Shown: one piece after another, positions 12,450-24,699 of the stretch | Layout: each line of letters starts with the position of its first letter | Position numbering within the stretch: the stretch's first letter is position 1 | Assembly (NCBI GenBank): GCA_026874595.1 | Contig: CM049320.1 | Span: forward strand, 7,071,464-7,135,463 | Length of the DNA stretch: 64,000 bases | DNA from: Sipunculus nudus | Lineage: Eukaryota > Annelida > Sipuncula > Golfingiida > Sipunculidae | Direction of reading: 5' to 3' | Notes under the pieces: generated by a model | What the model was told of the DNA's origin: nothing | Seen by the model: the letters and a program-made list of their open reading frames with translations, nothing else | Database searches by the model: none | Position numbers and translations under genes: made by a program

Positions 12450-13359
12450 TACACAGAACCACAACATTACATGTATGTGATTATCTAACGGACTGAACTG
12501 ACTTTGGATACAGTTGAGCTAATTTAAAATACAAGTTAAAGACTTCATATAGAGACCTGATGGGGGCAATGTTCATGTTACACTTCTGTCGGGGTTTATG
12601 CCTTTTCTTATCGTAGTTTCCTTTAACATAAAATGTTATACATATAAATAAAATGTATAGTTTCTGCTTAACAAAAATATATAAAAGAGCAGTATATATG
12701 TTTTATTTGTAGACGCTTTATTTCTAGTAAAGGTGAATTATAAACGTAACCACCGATTAATATATATATATATATGTATATATATATATTACCTCTGTCA
12801 CTATCTATGCAAGGCTTATTCCTCTGTTATAGCTCTGGGTGTAGTTATACGGTGTTGTGATAATCGCGCATATACATGGCTTTACACCTGTAACTGAGTC
12901 TCCGTTGTTATATGTACAGTATGTGACTTGTGTAAGGAATGTCAACTCTCACCACGACAAGAGATGTACCAGCATTTCCCCTTTAAAATTACCTACAGCG
13001 CCAGTCTATGCAAAACATAGCCTTCATCTGGTCAAATATTGTCAATTGTAATAATTTTGCTGTTGAAGTGCCTGGAATTAAAGTCTTAAGTAGAAGCTGC
13101 TTGTCGGTTGTTAGTCCAGGCACCCGTTACTGGCACTCCAAACAACCGTAGGATAAGAGAAGAAACGTTTCCTGGCTGTCGCGCACGTCACACACATTTG
13201 GACACATTAATCATGGTACAATTAAGGGTCTGCAGCACAAGGTATACCAATTTACCCCTTTACCCTACGATACAGTAACATGAACAGAAGCATTTTAAAA
13301 TGGCTTTATGCCAAGACACGACGGATCCAATTCTCTCCCGCACGGTATATATGTAAGTG

Positions 13360-13410
<51 letters not shown>

Positions 13411-14200
13411 TAGAGTCAGAAAAGTATGTCAAAACTGTAGAAAATTTAAAACTATGCTGACAAACTGATCTGTGGCGTTCAGTTACCAGAACATGTGAAC
13501 CCATATCCAAAAGGCTTAGTATTGGTTAAAAGGCATATATTACAATGGACATTGTTTCTTATGGTCCACAAAGCATGAATGGACAATCGCCAGCTTACAT
13601 TAAGGAATTCAACCTTATAAGTTATTCACCTTGTCTGTCATTGCGATGACGCGGTAGCAATCTGATGAATCCCATAAATCCGTATCTCTTTGCTTGTGTA
13701 TAAAGCTTTAAGTATTTTTAACTTGTGTATTGCCTGCTATCTCTATAGTATGTGTTATTTGTTTAGTATTTAATGTGTGCCTTGCATAGTAATGTGTAAT
13801 ATTTCATTATTGTTAACTGCTCTAGAGCAATAACACGATATTGAATATATATTTGAAGAATAAATAAATAAATGCTGACAGCAATCTGCTGACCGCAAGG
13901 AAAATTCGATTCTAAGGTTAACATTTTTTCTAAATACAATATTCACAGCTCCGATGCCGATATTTGTAATTGTAAGTTATCTTTGCTAAAAAAATCACGT
14001 ATGTGTCCTTGAATATTACGACATAAAAGAAGCCCATTAAACCGTCTCTCCAAACTCACATAATTTTTATGCCTTCCTGTAGTTATATTGCTTATGACAG
14101 AATATCAATTAAAAGGCATTTTATCAAAACTGATTGGGTTAGTGACATTTCCCCGTCGGATTATTCATGTCCAACTGGTAGTACTCGGCGAGTGCTGGGC
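12450..14200. other. Intergenic with AT microsatellites
   Basis: No gene is recognised. It contains an imperfect (TA)n near 12762-12790 and a clean (TA)n at about 13367-13408. The Tyr-Ile-rich frame across the latter is an artefact. Confidence 0.5.
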
Positions 14201-14202
14201 AT

Positions 14203-14203
14203 G

Positions 14204-14253
<50 letters not shown>

Positions 14254-14313
14254 GTACGTATGTATTCAGTACCTTAGCTTTTCCTGCCCCGTCTCCCCCG
14301 AACCGAGATCTAA

Positions 14314-14383
<70 letters not shown>
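14203..14383. repeat. (AT)n microsatellite cluster
   Basis: Two long AT runs (14203-14253 and 14315-14383) flank a short unique stretch that includes CCGTCTCCCCCGAACC. Confidence 0.9.
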
Positions 14384-14426
14384 GCGCCCCTTTTAAGAAC
14401 GTGCAAAAGCCTATGAAAAGCATTTA

Positions 14427-14462
14427 CTGCCCCCCTCAGACTTTGCTCAGGCTACAGCCCTG

Positions 14463-14509
<47 letters not shown>

Positions 14510-14654
14510 TGATATATATATATATATATATATATAGGTGTGTGCGCAGCGGTTAAAGCGAAGGATTCGGGAAAGACTCCAGTGTTTGAACGCTGCGTAA
14601 AGAGTGTATACACAGGAGTGATAAAACTCAGACTTTGCTCAGGCTACAGCCCTG

Positions 14655-14729
<75 letters not shown>

Positions 14730-14820
14730 TGTGTGCGCAGCGGTTAAAGCGAAGGATTCGGGAACGACTCCAGTGTATGAACGCTGCGTAAAGAGTGTAT
14801 ACACAGGAGTGATAAAACGT
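14427..14820 (+). repeat. Tandem tRNA-like module with (AT)n arrays
   Basis: A roughly 90 bp module occurs twice, at 14537-14626 and 14728-14817, with only a few differences. AT runs lie between and before the copies (14463-14536 and 14656-14727). A shared linker (CAGACTTTGCTCAGGCTACA) lies before each AT run. The module begins GGTGTGTGCGCAGCGGTTAA, like a tRNA 5' end plus A box. It later has GTGTTTGAACGCTG (copy 1) where a B box would be. It is best read as a tRNA-derived SINE head tandemly duplicated together with its AT tail. It is not a functional tRNA gene, because no closed cloverleaf is evident. Confidence 0.55.
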
Positions 14821-15750
14821 CTTATATTAGCCACTTCTTTGGTGTCACCTAACCAGGCAAACATAACATGACTCGCATGTATATCAGTTTATAAGTAACC
14901 AATTGGCTGCGTATATACACATTCACATAGGACGCTATCCATGGATAAAATTCAGACCAAGCAGAGCTTAACGTACAGTTCACAATTTACAGTTACTATT
15001 ATCTATTTAATGTTAAATTAAATTGATTACTATATTTATGAAATATGAGGTTTGAAGCAACTTTTAAACCAGTCACCAGAATCACAAACAAACACATATT
15101 GAAGAAAATTACAAACTACTTATATGGCATATAAAATAAAGTGAAAATACATATATGGTGTTGATTCCCTTGAGGACAGATTAAGAGACAGGTAATGAGA
15201 TAAATAGAGAGAAATTGAAACAAGAACGATTAATTAATTATCTTACTATCTCTTGAGATGTAAAATAATTACCCGACTATCCCAAAAAAGAGAGGTGGTC
15301 AGGTTTAGTTAGATTTAAAAATTAGTATGTAGTCATACAATCACACCCTGTACCGGGCACATTTTTATCTGAACATTTCCTTACTTTTGAAAAGGCTTGA
15401 CCGTTATGAACTCTGAACTTTGACCTTTTCTTCCTCTTTATTTTTACTTCAGTGGTACTACTAAGGGAGTACACATAAAAATCCTTTATGTAAATTCTGG
15501 GAATTTTAAAGCTCACTATTTATATTGTCACTCTCCACATTGCACTTAAAATTGAGATAAATGACATTATGTTGCTTTCCTGTTTTCCTTGAGAGTGCCG
15601 AGACAGAGGGAGCAGTTACACGGTATCGCCTAACATACATACTTTTCTTACTGCTGAGTATTTAAAAATGAGGGTGTCACCAGAATGTGCTGCCATCTCG
15701 TACCAAATGTATAAACTACTAAAAAATGACCTCTGAAATCCAATGGCCAT
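14821..15750. other. Intergenic, nothing recognised
   Basis: AT-rich sequence with no convincing exon. The minus-strand frame at 15322-15516 has no recognisable family. Confidence 0.45.
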
Positions 15751-15755
15751 TATTG

Positions 15756-15816
15756 GAGGTCTCGGCACCGGTATCAAGGCCAGGCTCCGCCGGCCTCGGA
15801 CTCGGCCTTGGCCTCG
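15756..15816. repeat. GC-rich CTCGGCCT-like stretch
   Basis: A local GC-rich block contains CGGCCTCGGACTCGGCCTTG-type sequence. It is related in composition and motif to the 60 bp minisatellite about 140 bases downstream, and probably belongs to the same element. Confidence 0.5.
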
Positions 15817-15952
15817 CAAGACAGTGTTTTATCAAATCTACGTCACAACAAAATAGCACTCATAAATATAAAATTTATTAGAAAATTACAAATAAATCAA
15901 AATGCCTACCACGAATGAAACAAGCGACTATGTTGTATGAAAACCAACGTTA

Positions 15953-16144
15953 GGTCGTGACTCGGTCTCGGCCTTAGAAGACCGTGACTCGGCCTCGGTC
16001 TTGGCCTCGGAGGGTCATGACTCGGTCTCGGCCTTTGAAGTCCGTGACTCGGACTCAGTCTTGGCCTCGGAGGGTCGTGACTCGGTCTCGGCCTTAGAAG
16101 TCCGTGACTCGGCCTCGGTCTTGGCCTCGGAGGGTCGTGACTCG
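15953..16144 (+). repeat. 60 bp GC-rich minisatellite
   Basis: Three full copies start at 15953, 16013 and 16073 and a partial one starts at 16133, with an exact 60-base period. Each holds GACTCGGTCTCGGCCTT followed by GACTCGG and GGCCTCGGAGG. Because 60 is divisible by three, an open frame runs through it and encodes a 20-residue Ser/Asp/Glu-rich repeat. The GC content contrasts sharply with the flanks. Confidence 0.9.
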
Positions 16145-16404
16145 ACAACAACACTGACCCTGACAGTGATTGCAATAGGGAGCTGGTCAGTATTGTCTAT
16201 CCATGAGATTCATGAAACCCTAATGTGGGCAAAAATCAATGCCCTTCTGACCTCATACAAACAACAGAGAGAGGAAAACTATGAAGAATAGGCACAGTTT
16301 AAAGCAGAGCCTGATCGAGAGAGGACCTGGTCTCCCAACATTCACACTCCCGCTGACTACAAATGCTTTTTACATGAGAATGAGCTGTTGCGACCCCTGT
16401 CGTA
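16145..16404 (+). pseudogene. Possible degraded coding remnant
   Basis: The frame that crosses the 60 bp repeat continues to a TAG at 16289-16291. The same frame then stays open for 37 further codons to a TAA at 16403-16405. The deduced protein around the stop is rich in charged residues and contains a motif like WSPNIHTPADYKCFLHENEL. This looks more like protein than random AT-rich sequence, but I cannot name a family. It could be a decayed transposon gene, or chance. Confidence 0.2.
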
Positions 16405-16619
16405 AAAATGTTCCCTTTTGTAACAATTCTACAATAGGGGTCTTCATGTAGCTCAAACTCATGAAATAAAGGGATTGTTACAGAGCTTACTTCAATCTAA
16501 TCTTGGCTTCCTTATGGTAACCCTAACCTCGAAAATACGCCGCAGTAGGCCCACAAACGTCCTGGCTGATTTTGGTAGCCGGGTGGAGGTGGGGACGAAC
16601 TGCTCGGGCTTCAAACGCA

Positions 16620-16695
16620 CCCCCCCCCCCCACACACACACATACACACAAACACACGAACGGGGATGAGCGCATACCCTCCTGGCGGAAGCAAT
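16620..16695 (+). mobile_element. Fragment end of a GCCTCCGCC-type MITE
   Basis: A poly-C and (CA)n stretch is followed by GGGATGAGCGCATACCCTCC and GGCGGAAGC. This matches the right end of the MITE at 35098-35413 (GGGATGAACGCATACCCTCT then GGCGGAGGC). Only this end is present. Confidence 0.6.
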
Positions 16696-16912
16696 TATTT
16701 CTCGTGTTCTCTTCTGCTATATTAATTCTTGGACTTGAAAAGTTAAAAGCTCTCCATCTATACTACCAGTCTTCATATTGTTTACTAATAAATAAAAAAG
16801 AATAAGCCCACAATGTAGTAATGGGAATTTCCTGTTCGTCGACCATGTACAGTTGACGTGATTTTATTGGAATAACCCATCGGCCTAAATAATAAGTCTA
16901 CTTATTTTAAAC

Positions 16913-17029
16913 ATGGCGTCCAGTGTGAGCTTTCCGCTTCCTGGTTTGGTTCACGTGATCTCATACGATCGGGACGCGCCATGGCAGGTTCGTTATCGTA
17001 ATGGAAATTCCCTCCGCCAGACCGCATAA
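16913..17029 (+). CDS. Possible small ORF or first exon (unrecognised)
   Basis: A 38-codon frame starts MASSVSFPLPGLVHVISY. Its ATG has good initiation context (AAACATGG). The local sequence is richer in CG than its surroundings, and an inverted CCAAT (ATTGG) lies about 45 bases upstream. A possible but weak splice donor (CAG|GTTCGT) lies at 16986. I recognise no family and no downstream exon. It could be a true first exon, a small protein or chance. Confidence 0.2.
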   Translation: MASSVSFPLPGLVHVISYDRDAPWQVRYRNGNSLRQTA

Positions 17030-17639
17030 ATTATCCTTGTTTTCCGTGTTATTCCGCATATTCACTATCCCAGCATGTTTTGCATAGAATGTTATAATTT
17101 TACATCCGCCAGGTATTAATCTGTTTTGTCATCTTGGTTGGTAGGCAGGATGGTTGGTCGGCTAATAACATTACACAGAAAACTATGAACAACAATCCAT
17201 TAAATAACGGGGTTAACCTGGCGAGTTATTTTGCCGTCTGCATGCACAGCTGTGATCTAAATGAAGCCGGACGTATTCTGGTTGGCAGGGTTGACCTGTG
17301 ATGGAACCATCGACTTTATGAGCCGGATATATTTCTTTCGGCTCGAATAGGAATATTTCCCATGTAAGGCACCAAACACTGGAGTTTGATCAGTATTAAT
17401 GTTACAGTTTGCTGGAAACCCAGAATGTTGAAGGAGCCGTGCGGTCCGCAGTGGTTATCTGTAATCGTTAGCCATTTGATTTGTAGGCAAATGCCTTTTA
17501 TTCTCTATGGTCATACCCGCGCCTGAATGTGATATCAATAGTTTTATTGGTGAACTTAAAAATATCTTGTAATGTTATTCAATAGTATAAAACATATACT
17601 ATTCGTTCAAGGCTTGGATTGAATGGCAGCCTTGAGATA
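17030..17639. other. Intergenic, nothing recognised
   Basis: Mixed-composition sequence without an identifiable exon or repeat. Confidence 0.4.
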
Positions 17640-17885
17640 TGTAATTGTGTATACCATGTATCCCTCTCCGTGCGAAACCACAATCCTGAATTATCTTATG
17701 CCAAGTTTCCTGCACATGAAAGGCTAACTGATTTAAACGTTTCCTCGAGTTCTGTCAACAATAAATAAGTACTTAACAAAATATGTCATTGTGCATATCA
17801 AATATCCCTCTCCATGCGAAAACACAATCCAGAATTAGAATATGTCAAGTTTCCTGCACATGAAAGGGTAACTGATTAATGAAAA
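17640..17885 (+). repeat. Tandem duplication, about 145 bp period
   Basis: The stretch at 17648-17738 recurs at about 17793-17883. Both contain ATCCCTCTCC, GCGAAA, CACAATCC, AAGTTTCCTGCACATGAAAG and TAACTGATT, with about 10-15 percent differences. It is an old local tandem duplication of non-coding sequence. Confidence 0.85.
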
Positions 17886-20520
17886 ATATTCTGATGATTT
17901 AAATGGCGTATTGGCCGCGGTGATGATGACGATTTTGATGATGATAATGATGAAGACGTATAAGGGATTTTACTAATGCTGATGGACAGTGATAAAAATA
18001 CACTGCAAACAACACCTTTTATATTGCCAAAATGCATAATTAAGAGCCACGTTTCCCTCTATATAAATGGAAGCAGCATAATTTTAGCCATGTTCTTGTA
18101 AATTCCTTAATCGCTCAGCCATTAAACATTATGACTAACTCAGATCACTTCGGATCGCCTACCATGACGTGATTCTCCGTATTGAAGTTGAATTAGAGCA
18201 AAGACACTCTTGCGAAAGAGTCATTTACAAATAAAAAGTTATGTTTTGATTGCCCTCCAGGAATGCCCCGATAAACATGATGTATTTGCTTGCTTTTCCT
18301 CAAGCTCACATCCATGTTACCTGTACGCACACAGACAATAAATAACGTTAGGCTACTGACTCCGAAGACCCTGCATCCTTCGCCTTAGCTGGATTCTGCG
18401 AATTGAAATGGAAAGTGGAGCGCAAGCATTCATTCAAACGAACTGTTATAAGCATAATGGCCAGGATGCAAGCTTCACGCATCAGTGGCAATATCTATGC
18501 ACACGGTCACCAGTTATAATACTTCCTTATTGCCAAAGCTCTGACGTTACCGATATCTACTTGTTACTGTTATTTAACATTTCCAAGGAGGTGATGATTT
18601 CAGGCGTGTCTGTTTTTTTCTTTGTACAATTGTTAAGAGATTACAAGAAAATATATATAATATATACACTGCATATGATACAATAAGAAAAAATGTGACC
18701 AAGGCCAGACTTTTTTAATTTTTCGGTTTACAAACCCGCCGACCTCCGATTTCCTCATTTCAGAAAAAAAATAAAATTGGCATTTTGACTTTTTTTTTCC
18801 TTTTATATTACGTCGCCGAATCCAGCACGGTTGTTGACAAATGAATTGTTTAGTGACCATGTGTATTAGATCACCTCAAATGTTAGAAATCTTATGATTG
18901 GCTAATAAGGTCACTTTCTTAATGACAGATGGAGGGTTTAAGCCAATCAAAATAGGGTATCCTTGGGCCATAAATGCAATTGATTGGCCATCAAGTAGTC
19001 AAAAGATTCAGCAGGGAAATTGAGAATTCTTGGAGAGTTTTCAAAGTTCGTTTTCTGCACTACGGTACATTTTCAAACCAGCTTTTAGGTCATATTTGTT
19101 AAACATATTTGTTATAGATAGATGTGAATTAGAAAAGAAAATTAGTTTGGTTGCATAGCGGCTTTACCAGCTTGCCACTGTTAATAACTTGCTGGATATA
19201 CACACAAAACTTCTTAAGACTAATTATTGCACTCAAAGTCGAGGCTATTAATTACTGCGAATTGGCTAAGTTTCACAAGTTTACTCTTTAAAATATTATA
19301 ACTTGTCAAAACTTAAAAATGTAGTCTTGTAACGCTTAAAAGAAAATAACTGAACAGATGAAATTATATATTGCTTGAGGTCGTCATGTACTCTTTGAAA
19401 ACTCCAGGAATTCTCAGGGTTTCTGCAGTATTTCCGACTATCTGTAGTCTTAGTGGCGCGGTTTTATGTAAAGCGTTGCAGCGCGTTGGCTTTGCGGATA
19501 TTTTTAAAGTCAAAACAAAAGCAAGCTAAAATGAAAGCCATTTAAAATGCAGAAACTTTGAAAGGATTCATTTAATTGTTCCAAACGGATGTGATGGAAG
19601 CTTTGATGTGTATGGATGCCGAAAAGCAATTCCGGACTGACAGTGGCCAAGTGACGGCATATAAAATGAGTACGGTACGTACTGTCACGGCCATGGTAGG
19701 AAATGCAGATGAATAAATAAAGATTATTTATACTTTTTAAAATTTTAAAATAGTTGAATAATTCAATGTTATCTCCAATGGAAACCTCACTTTATTAGCA
19801 GTTGTTGTATATTCAAAGGACTGTCAAACATGCGCAACACCAAAAAGGAAAGGTCATGGTCATGAATCAAACAACTCGCGTTCCATGTTGTTGACATTTG
19901 ATAAACAATAGGCGAATAGCTGCAAGTCGCATATTGTCATTGTTATTGTCATTCACGACTGGAAAATAAAAACTGCAGTCTATCATGCTAGCAGTGAATA
20001 TTTAGTTTTCTCCTTGCATATCTGACAAAAAATATATTTTATATTTATATAAGTGTTTGACTGGTCTTTAATTTGTAAAACTTCATAAAATAGGCAGTTC
20101 ACTTGGCAGGGACAGTGACTGAATTTTTATTTCAGGTGTGTATGAAACCAAAAGTTTTACTGTTTAAACTTTTATTTGTCATTAATTTACCTTCAATGAC
20201 ATTTGAATGGCTTGAAATAACATGGCACACGCAAGATTCATGTGGAAAACTCAAGAGGATGATGATAATATTTTAATTTTTATATATTATATTATATATT
20301 CTATACAGGTTTATATAGAGCCATTTAAATATGAATTTTATAACCCAACTGTACAATACAGGATTCAGGAACACCAGTATCCAGGTTTGTTCCAATTTTT
20401 TTTTTTTTCCTACCTCCTACCTATCACTTTTGTCAATCATGTTCGTAAACCAAAGAATTAAAAAAGTCTGGCCCAATGGGTTATGAGGCTCAGCTTCCAC
20501 ACCATCAGAGGACGGGGCCG
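17886..20520. other. Intergenic, no gene recognised
   Basis: It contains a GAT-rich stretch at 17921-17960. Three CCAAT-type motifs occur within 100 bases at 18895-18985 (two ATTGG, one CCAAT), which may mark an unrecognised promoter. The frames at 18408-18860 show no family features. Confidence 0.4.
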
Positions 20521-20525
20521 CCGCC

Positions 20526-20572
20526 GGGGGGGTGGGGGGGGGGGGTGGGGTGGGGGGGGGGGGGGGGGGGGT
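20526..20572. repeat. Poly-G tract
   Basis: A 47-base, almost pure G stretch interrupted by a few T residues. It is likely to form G-quadruplexes and to be poorly resolved by sequencing. Confidence 0.95.
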
Positions 20573-20802
20573 GGGATCTACCATATTATACATCAATGTG
20601 CCTTCTTTGGGGGATTGATTTGACTCCCTGACACCGAGGTCGAGATTTATAGAATTGACGTGTAGTTAGAATTTAAAGGTACATAATCATTTGCAATAAT
20701 ATGTGTATTATCTCACACTATTGATGCATTTTGGCTCAATACAAAAATTCCCCAGCATAAAGCCAAACACATCTTAGTCTGCCCAATACATCTGTTCTAT
20801 GC

Positions 20803-20905
20803 GTTATTATAGTTCTGTATTTGAGTAAACACAGCCCACGTGTGTTTGTTTACCGCAACAAGACTGCGTGACCAGGGGGTCTGACTTGCGCATGCGCGAA
20901 AACCC
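20803..20905 (+). repeat. Dispersed repeat fragment (GTTTAC...GCGTGACC)
   Basis: A stretch with ACACAGCCCACG, GTTTAC and GCGTGACC in this order is related to 46820-46910 on the plus strand and 33070-33150 on the minus strand. It includes TGCGCATGCGCG, a perfect NRF-1-type palindrome. Whether it is a promoter fragment spread by a transposon is unknown. Confidence 0.4.
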
Positions 20906-22454
20906 CCGAAACAAAAACAAGAAACATGGAAGAAGAAACGAGGTAGAAACATCGGTCGGAAGCTTGAAAATCTTGATGCGCGATAAGATCACTGGGTGGC
21001 CTGGGCGCTATGTACAATCGATCCCGTTTAATCGAATATCCTATTTGTCAATCGATAATCTTCATTGAAGCGGGCTATTCAAATAATCTTCAAGTTTGTA
21101 GCCGTCACTGTGATACTATGGCTATAGGATGGCTTGCGTGTGTTTCCCGTATTCGACAGAGCTTTCAGAACAAGTTTTGAATTTTTTTAAATGATGTTTC
21201 AATTAATTAGTTTATATATTTTATTTATTATTAATTTTTACATTCTCAACGGAGAAAATACTGAATATTTACCCGTTTGCATTCGTTTTAATACTGCAAA
21301 TGGCTGACAGCTTACCGATCATGTGATTATTTCAAAGTTTGTGAAAAGGTGTGATTCGATTCTTAAAGGATTTCGATTTACCATTAAACATTTTATTTGT
21401 GTCAACTCAAGAAATAGAGAATAACTCTGCATTTACCTGTTAGTATCTGTTATCTATAAAAATGATGTTTCTGCAAATGGCAGACATCATGTTATTGTGA
21501 GGAGGACACAATATTGCAGGCATATTTAACATACTAGTACATGGTATGTGTGTAGCCCATTTCAATTTGATTGTTTACGACTGACCGTAGGACAGGCCAG
21601 CTATGTAGGGTGTTAGAGCGATGGTTTAGCTGTTTGTGATAAATTTATAACTGTTTGTCATTATCGATCCTGGCAAAGGGCGGAATAGCCAAATAACTTG
21701 ATGTCTATGAGCTTAAATATGGTATGGACTTAATTTATAATTGTTGCCGTGGGGCTAATAGTATTAAATTTGGGCCGCTTTGACTAAAATTTATATATAT
21801 ATATATATACTGTATATATGTGTGTGTGTGCGAGGGTGTGTGTGTGTGAGGGTGTGTGTGTGTGTGAGTTTATTGTAATCAGACCAACGCAGATTTTATA
21901 TTTAGGAGCCAGTCTCCCCCGCCAACACAGAGAGTTCGAAAAACAGTGCAGATGCCAGACAAAAAGTGAGTTTTCATAAGGAAATAAAATGATATTTTTT
22001 CATAAATTCTGTGGAAGGATGGGGATTGAAACTGATTTAAATGAATAACTGAAATATAATAAACGTTACCGTTTATTATGGTGTATAATTTTGCCCCTTC
22101 TTTTCTCCTTGGGCTATGGATACATATGGTGTAACAGATACCGCTATCAGTATTTTACCATATGTACTTTTACTTTTTCATAGTGTTTGGTAATTTGGTT
22201 TCCCTGTTAGCTAATTTACCAACAGAATGTTATTATTTTTTTAATTGTGTGGAGAGTTAGACTGGAATAATTAGATAAAATTATGAAGTAATTCGGATAA
22301 CTAGAGTTTTATATTTATTGAAAGGATACTCTACCATTTCTTTATTCCGATTGAGGGCCAGAGCCATTCACTGGTATTAGGAGGTGCCTTTGTTCTGGAG
22401 CTCACCTGTGTTTGTATATGGCCCCTTTACCTTTATAAATTTACAATTAAATGG
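20906..22454. other. Intergenic with simple repeats
   Basis: No gene is recognised. It contains short (TA)n at about 21791-21810 and an imperfect (TG)n at 21818-21867. Confidence 0.5.
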
Positions 22455-22542
22455 AAAAGATAGAAAGAGAGAAAGAGAGAGAGACAGAGAGAGGGGGGGG
22501 GGAGGGAGAGAGAGAGATAGAGAGAGAAAGAGAGAGAGAAGA
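22455..22542. repeat. (GA)n purine tract
   Basis: GA-rich microsatellite with an internal G run near 22492-22501. Overlapping frames on both strands (Arg-Glu-rich and Ser-Leu-rich) are artefacts. Confidence 0.95.
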
Positions 22543-23061
22543 GCACAATGTATATCATGTCTTAAGTTTCTAACATATTTCAGCATTACTCGACAGGACA
22601 AGCATGTACCCGTTAATACCTCCGCCAAGAATTACCTGGAGTCCTCTAATAAGTTCGTATAACGCCTCTTTGGCGGATCGAAATGAGCTCGTGTCAGGAA
22701 GCTTTTAGCAAACACAGCAATGTTAAAAAAAAACATGTAACCGAAGATGGTTTGTTGCATATATGTGGAAGTTGAAAGGTCATTAGCTGTAAAACGTCCT
22801 TTGCAAAACTATGTCGTCTGACGTGCCGCAAGATTTATGTGTCTGAATTATTTCGGCTGGTCCCCCATAGGTCATAAAAACATGTGGATATAAACAAATA
22901 AACAGTCTGTCTGTGATGGGATTGGCGTTTTCTGGCTTTTTTTATTTAGGTTCAAGGGAATATATTAGTTAATAGGCGTCATATTCGGAAAACCTGTTTT
23001 AAATAAATCCTTCAGTACTGAACGATACTTGTGTTCTGAAATATTTCAATACGCCCGTCAG

Positions 23062-23180
23062 GAGGTGCATTAATGGACCGGTTTGTAAGAGCACCGCAAG
23101 GATTGACGGGAAGGTTGTCGTCATCACTTGGGCCAACACAGGGATCGGTAAAGTTACAGCAGAGATTCTAGTCCACAGAG
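23062..23180 (+). pseudogene. RDH-like pseudogene, cofactor-binding exon
   Basis: The deduced residues run from a GPVCKSTARIDGKVVVIT stretch through WANTGIGK to a TAEILVHRG-like helix. This is the classic RDH start with the first glycine of TGxxxGxG changed to Trp. A plausible acceptor (CGTCAG) ends at 23061. A donor GTTGGT at 23181 leaves phase 1, which joins exactly to the next block. Confidence 0.8.
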
Positions 23181-24533
23181 GTTGGTAAATGGAACAGTAA
23201 GAACATAACTTTAGATGTATGTTATCCCTAGGCGATCACTAGAAGCCACCCCCCCCCCCCCCCCCCCGTTTGTTCCAACGATATGTTTTAAAGTCCTATT
23301 ACATTTTGTGAAAAATTGAAAAATTCGGCTAGCGGTAAAAAAAAAATTGTATTTGATATTTTGGCGGGTGTAGTATGGAAACGGTTCTAGGCGCTAGCTG
23401 GGTTATCGGCTCTTTGAGTGATTTCTTGTTTTATGTGAAGTAAAGCCGGCCTCCCTTCTACTGATTCTTTTAAGCTACCAGAAAAATCTACAGGTCTGAC
23501 CGTTGGACAAGTGCCCTAACACTTGCTGATTTTGCGTGCACATCGCCAGAGTTTTCTGACTATTTTGGTCACTTTGTTTCGTCGTCTGGATTGCTATGGT
23601 CGCCATAAAGATGAAAGTAAGTAAACAAAAAAATGACTTTGATATTGTCAGGGTTTTTGCAGCCTATTTTGTAGCCCATCCTACCGATTTTTCCATCCGA
23701 CAAAATCGACAAGAAAATAAAACTATATAGGAGGCAGGATTTAGTTGTAAATTAAGTACCACAAACTCAGCATCTATTTTGCATTAATTATGTATGCAAA
23801 TTAAGGAATTACATACATTTATTTGTGAGATATAATGCCGGTTACACATTACCTTCATTTCGGGTACATAATAGTTGTGAGTGGACCCCCCCCCCCCCCC
23901 CCCCCCAGTCTTATATACTATCTGGAGGATGTGGCAATGGCCTAAATGATCGCAGCTTTCTACACGTCTCAGCACGCATTAAAAGGTAGACCTAACTTGA
24001 GTTGTGATGCAAGCTATACGTGGAAGGTACCGCAACGGCGATCCATCCGGTTGCATTGATATCGCGGTAAGCGGCTTATAATCTTAACGTTATTCTACGA
24101 GTGATGAATTAACACAAATGATAACATGTGACCTGACAAATTAAACTGAAAATCCGTCTCTACGGTCATTACCTGTAGCGCGTACAAGTTGGCAATCGTT
24201 CAGTATCCTGTGCGTTCAGACGTTTAACAAACATGCAAAGGAATATTACCTATATGCTGAGTTCAAACGGATTGTTTCTTGCTCATGGTAGGTGTTGCTA
24301 GAATGTATACTAAAAAATCTAAGGATAGGTCTGGTTTATGTCAAGTGACAGCGTACTTGTAGCCCATAACACGCAGTAAATAATGACAAATAATATTTGC
24401 ATCCTCAACGAACGTTACAGTGTGGTCCTCGATGCAAGATGTAAAAGCACTCTGACGCTGGTGGTAGACTCTCATTTGTCAGAGGGCCGAACTTTCCTAT
24501 AAAATTGATAGCCTGCAGATTTGTATGTTGTAG
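23181..24533. other. Intron-like spacer of the RDH pseudogene
   Basis: Between the two blocks lie two long poly-C tracts (23248-23267 and 23886-23906) and unremarkable sequence. No further exon could be recognised. Confidence 0.6.
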
Positions 24534-24699
24534 GAAGTTTGGTACACATGACACGCCGGTCCTTAGAACGAGGCCAGGTCGCAGCAGCAGACATCAAAGC
24601 GGCCACCGGAGCGGTAGAGGACCGGGTCATTGTGATGAAGCTGGATCTGAGATCGCTCAAGTCTGTCAGGGAATTTGTAGCAGATTTCAAGAAAAGGAG
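24534..24699 (+). pseudogene. RDH-like pseudogene, second exon
   Basis: The frame reads a SLERGQVAAADIKAATG stretch, then VIVMKLDLRSLKSV and a REFVADFKK helix. These match the segment between the cofactor loop and the NNAG motif in RDH proteins. It begins after an acceptor TTGTAG and ends at a donor GAG|GTGGTA. This 166-base exon carries no obvious damage. Confidence 0.8.

Noticed and set aside
14069-14871. Several frames of 60-115 codons
   Set aside because: All run through (AT)n microsatellites and are not coding.
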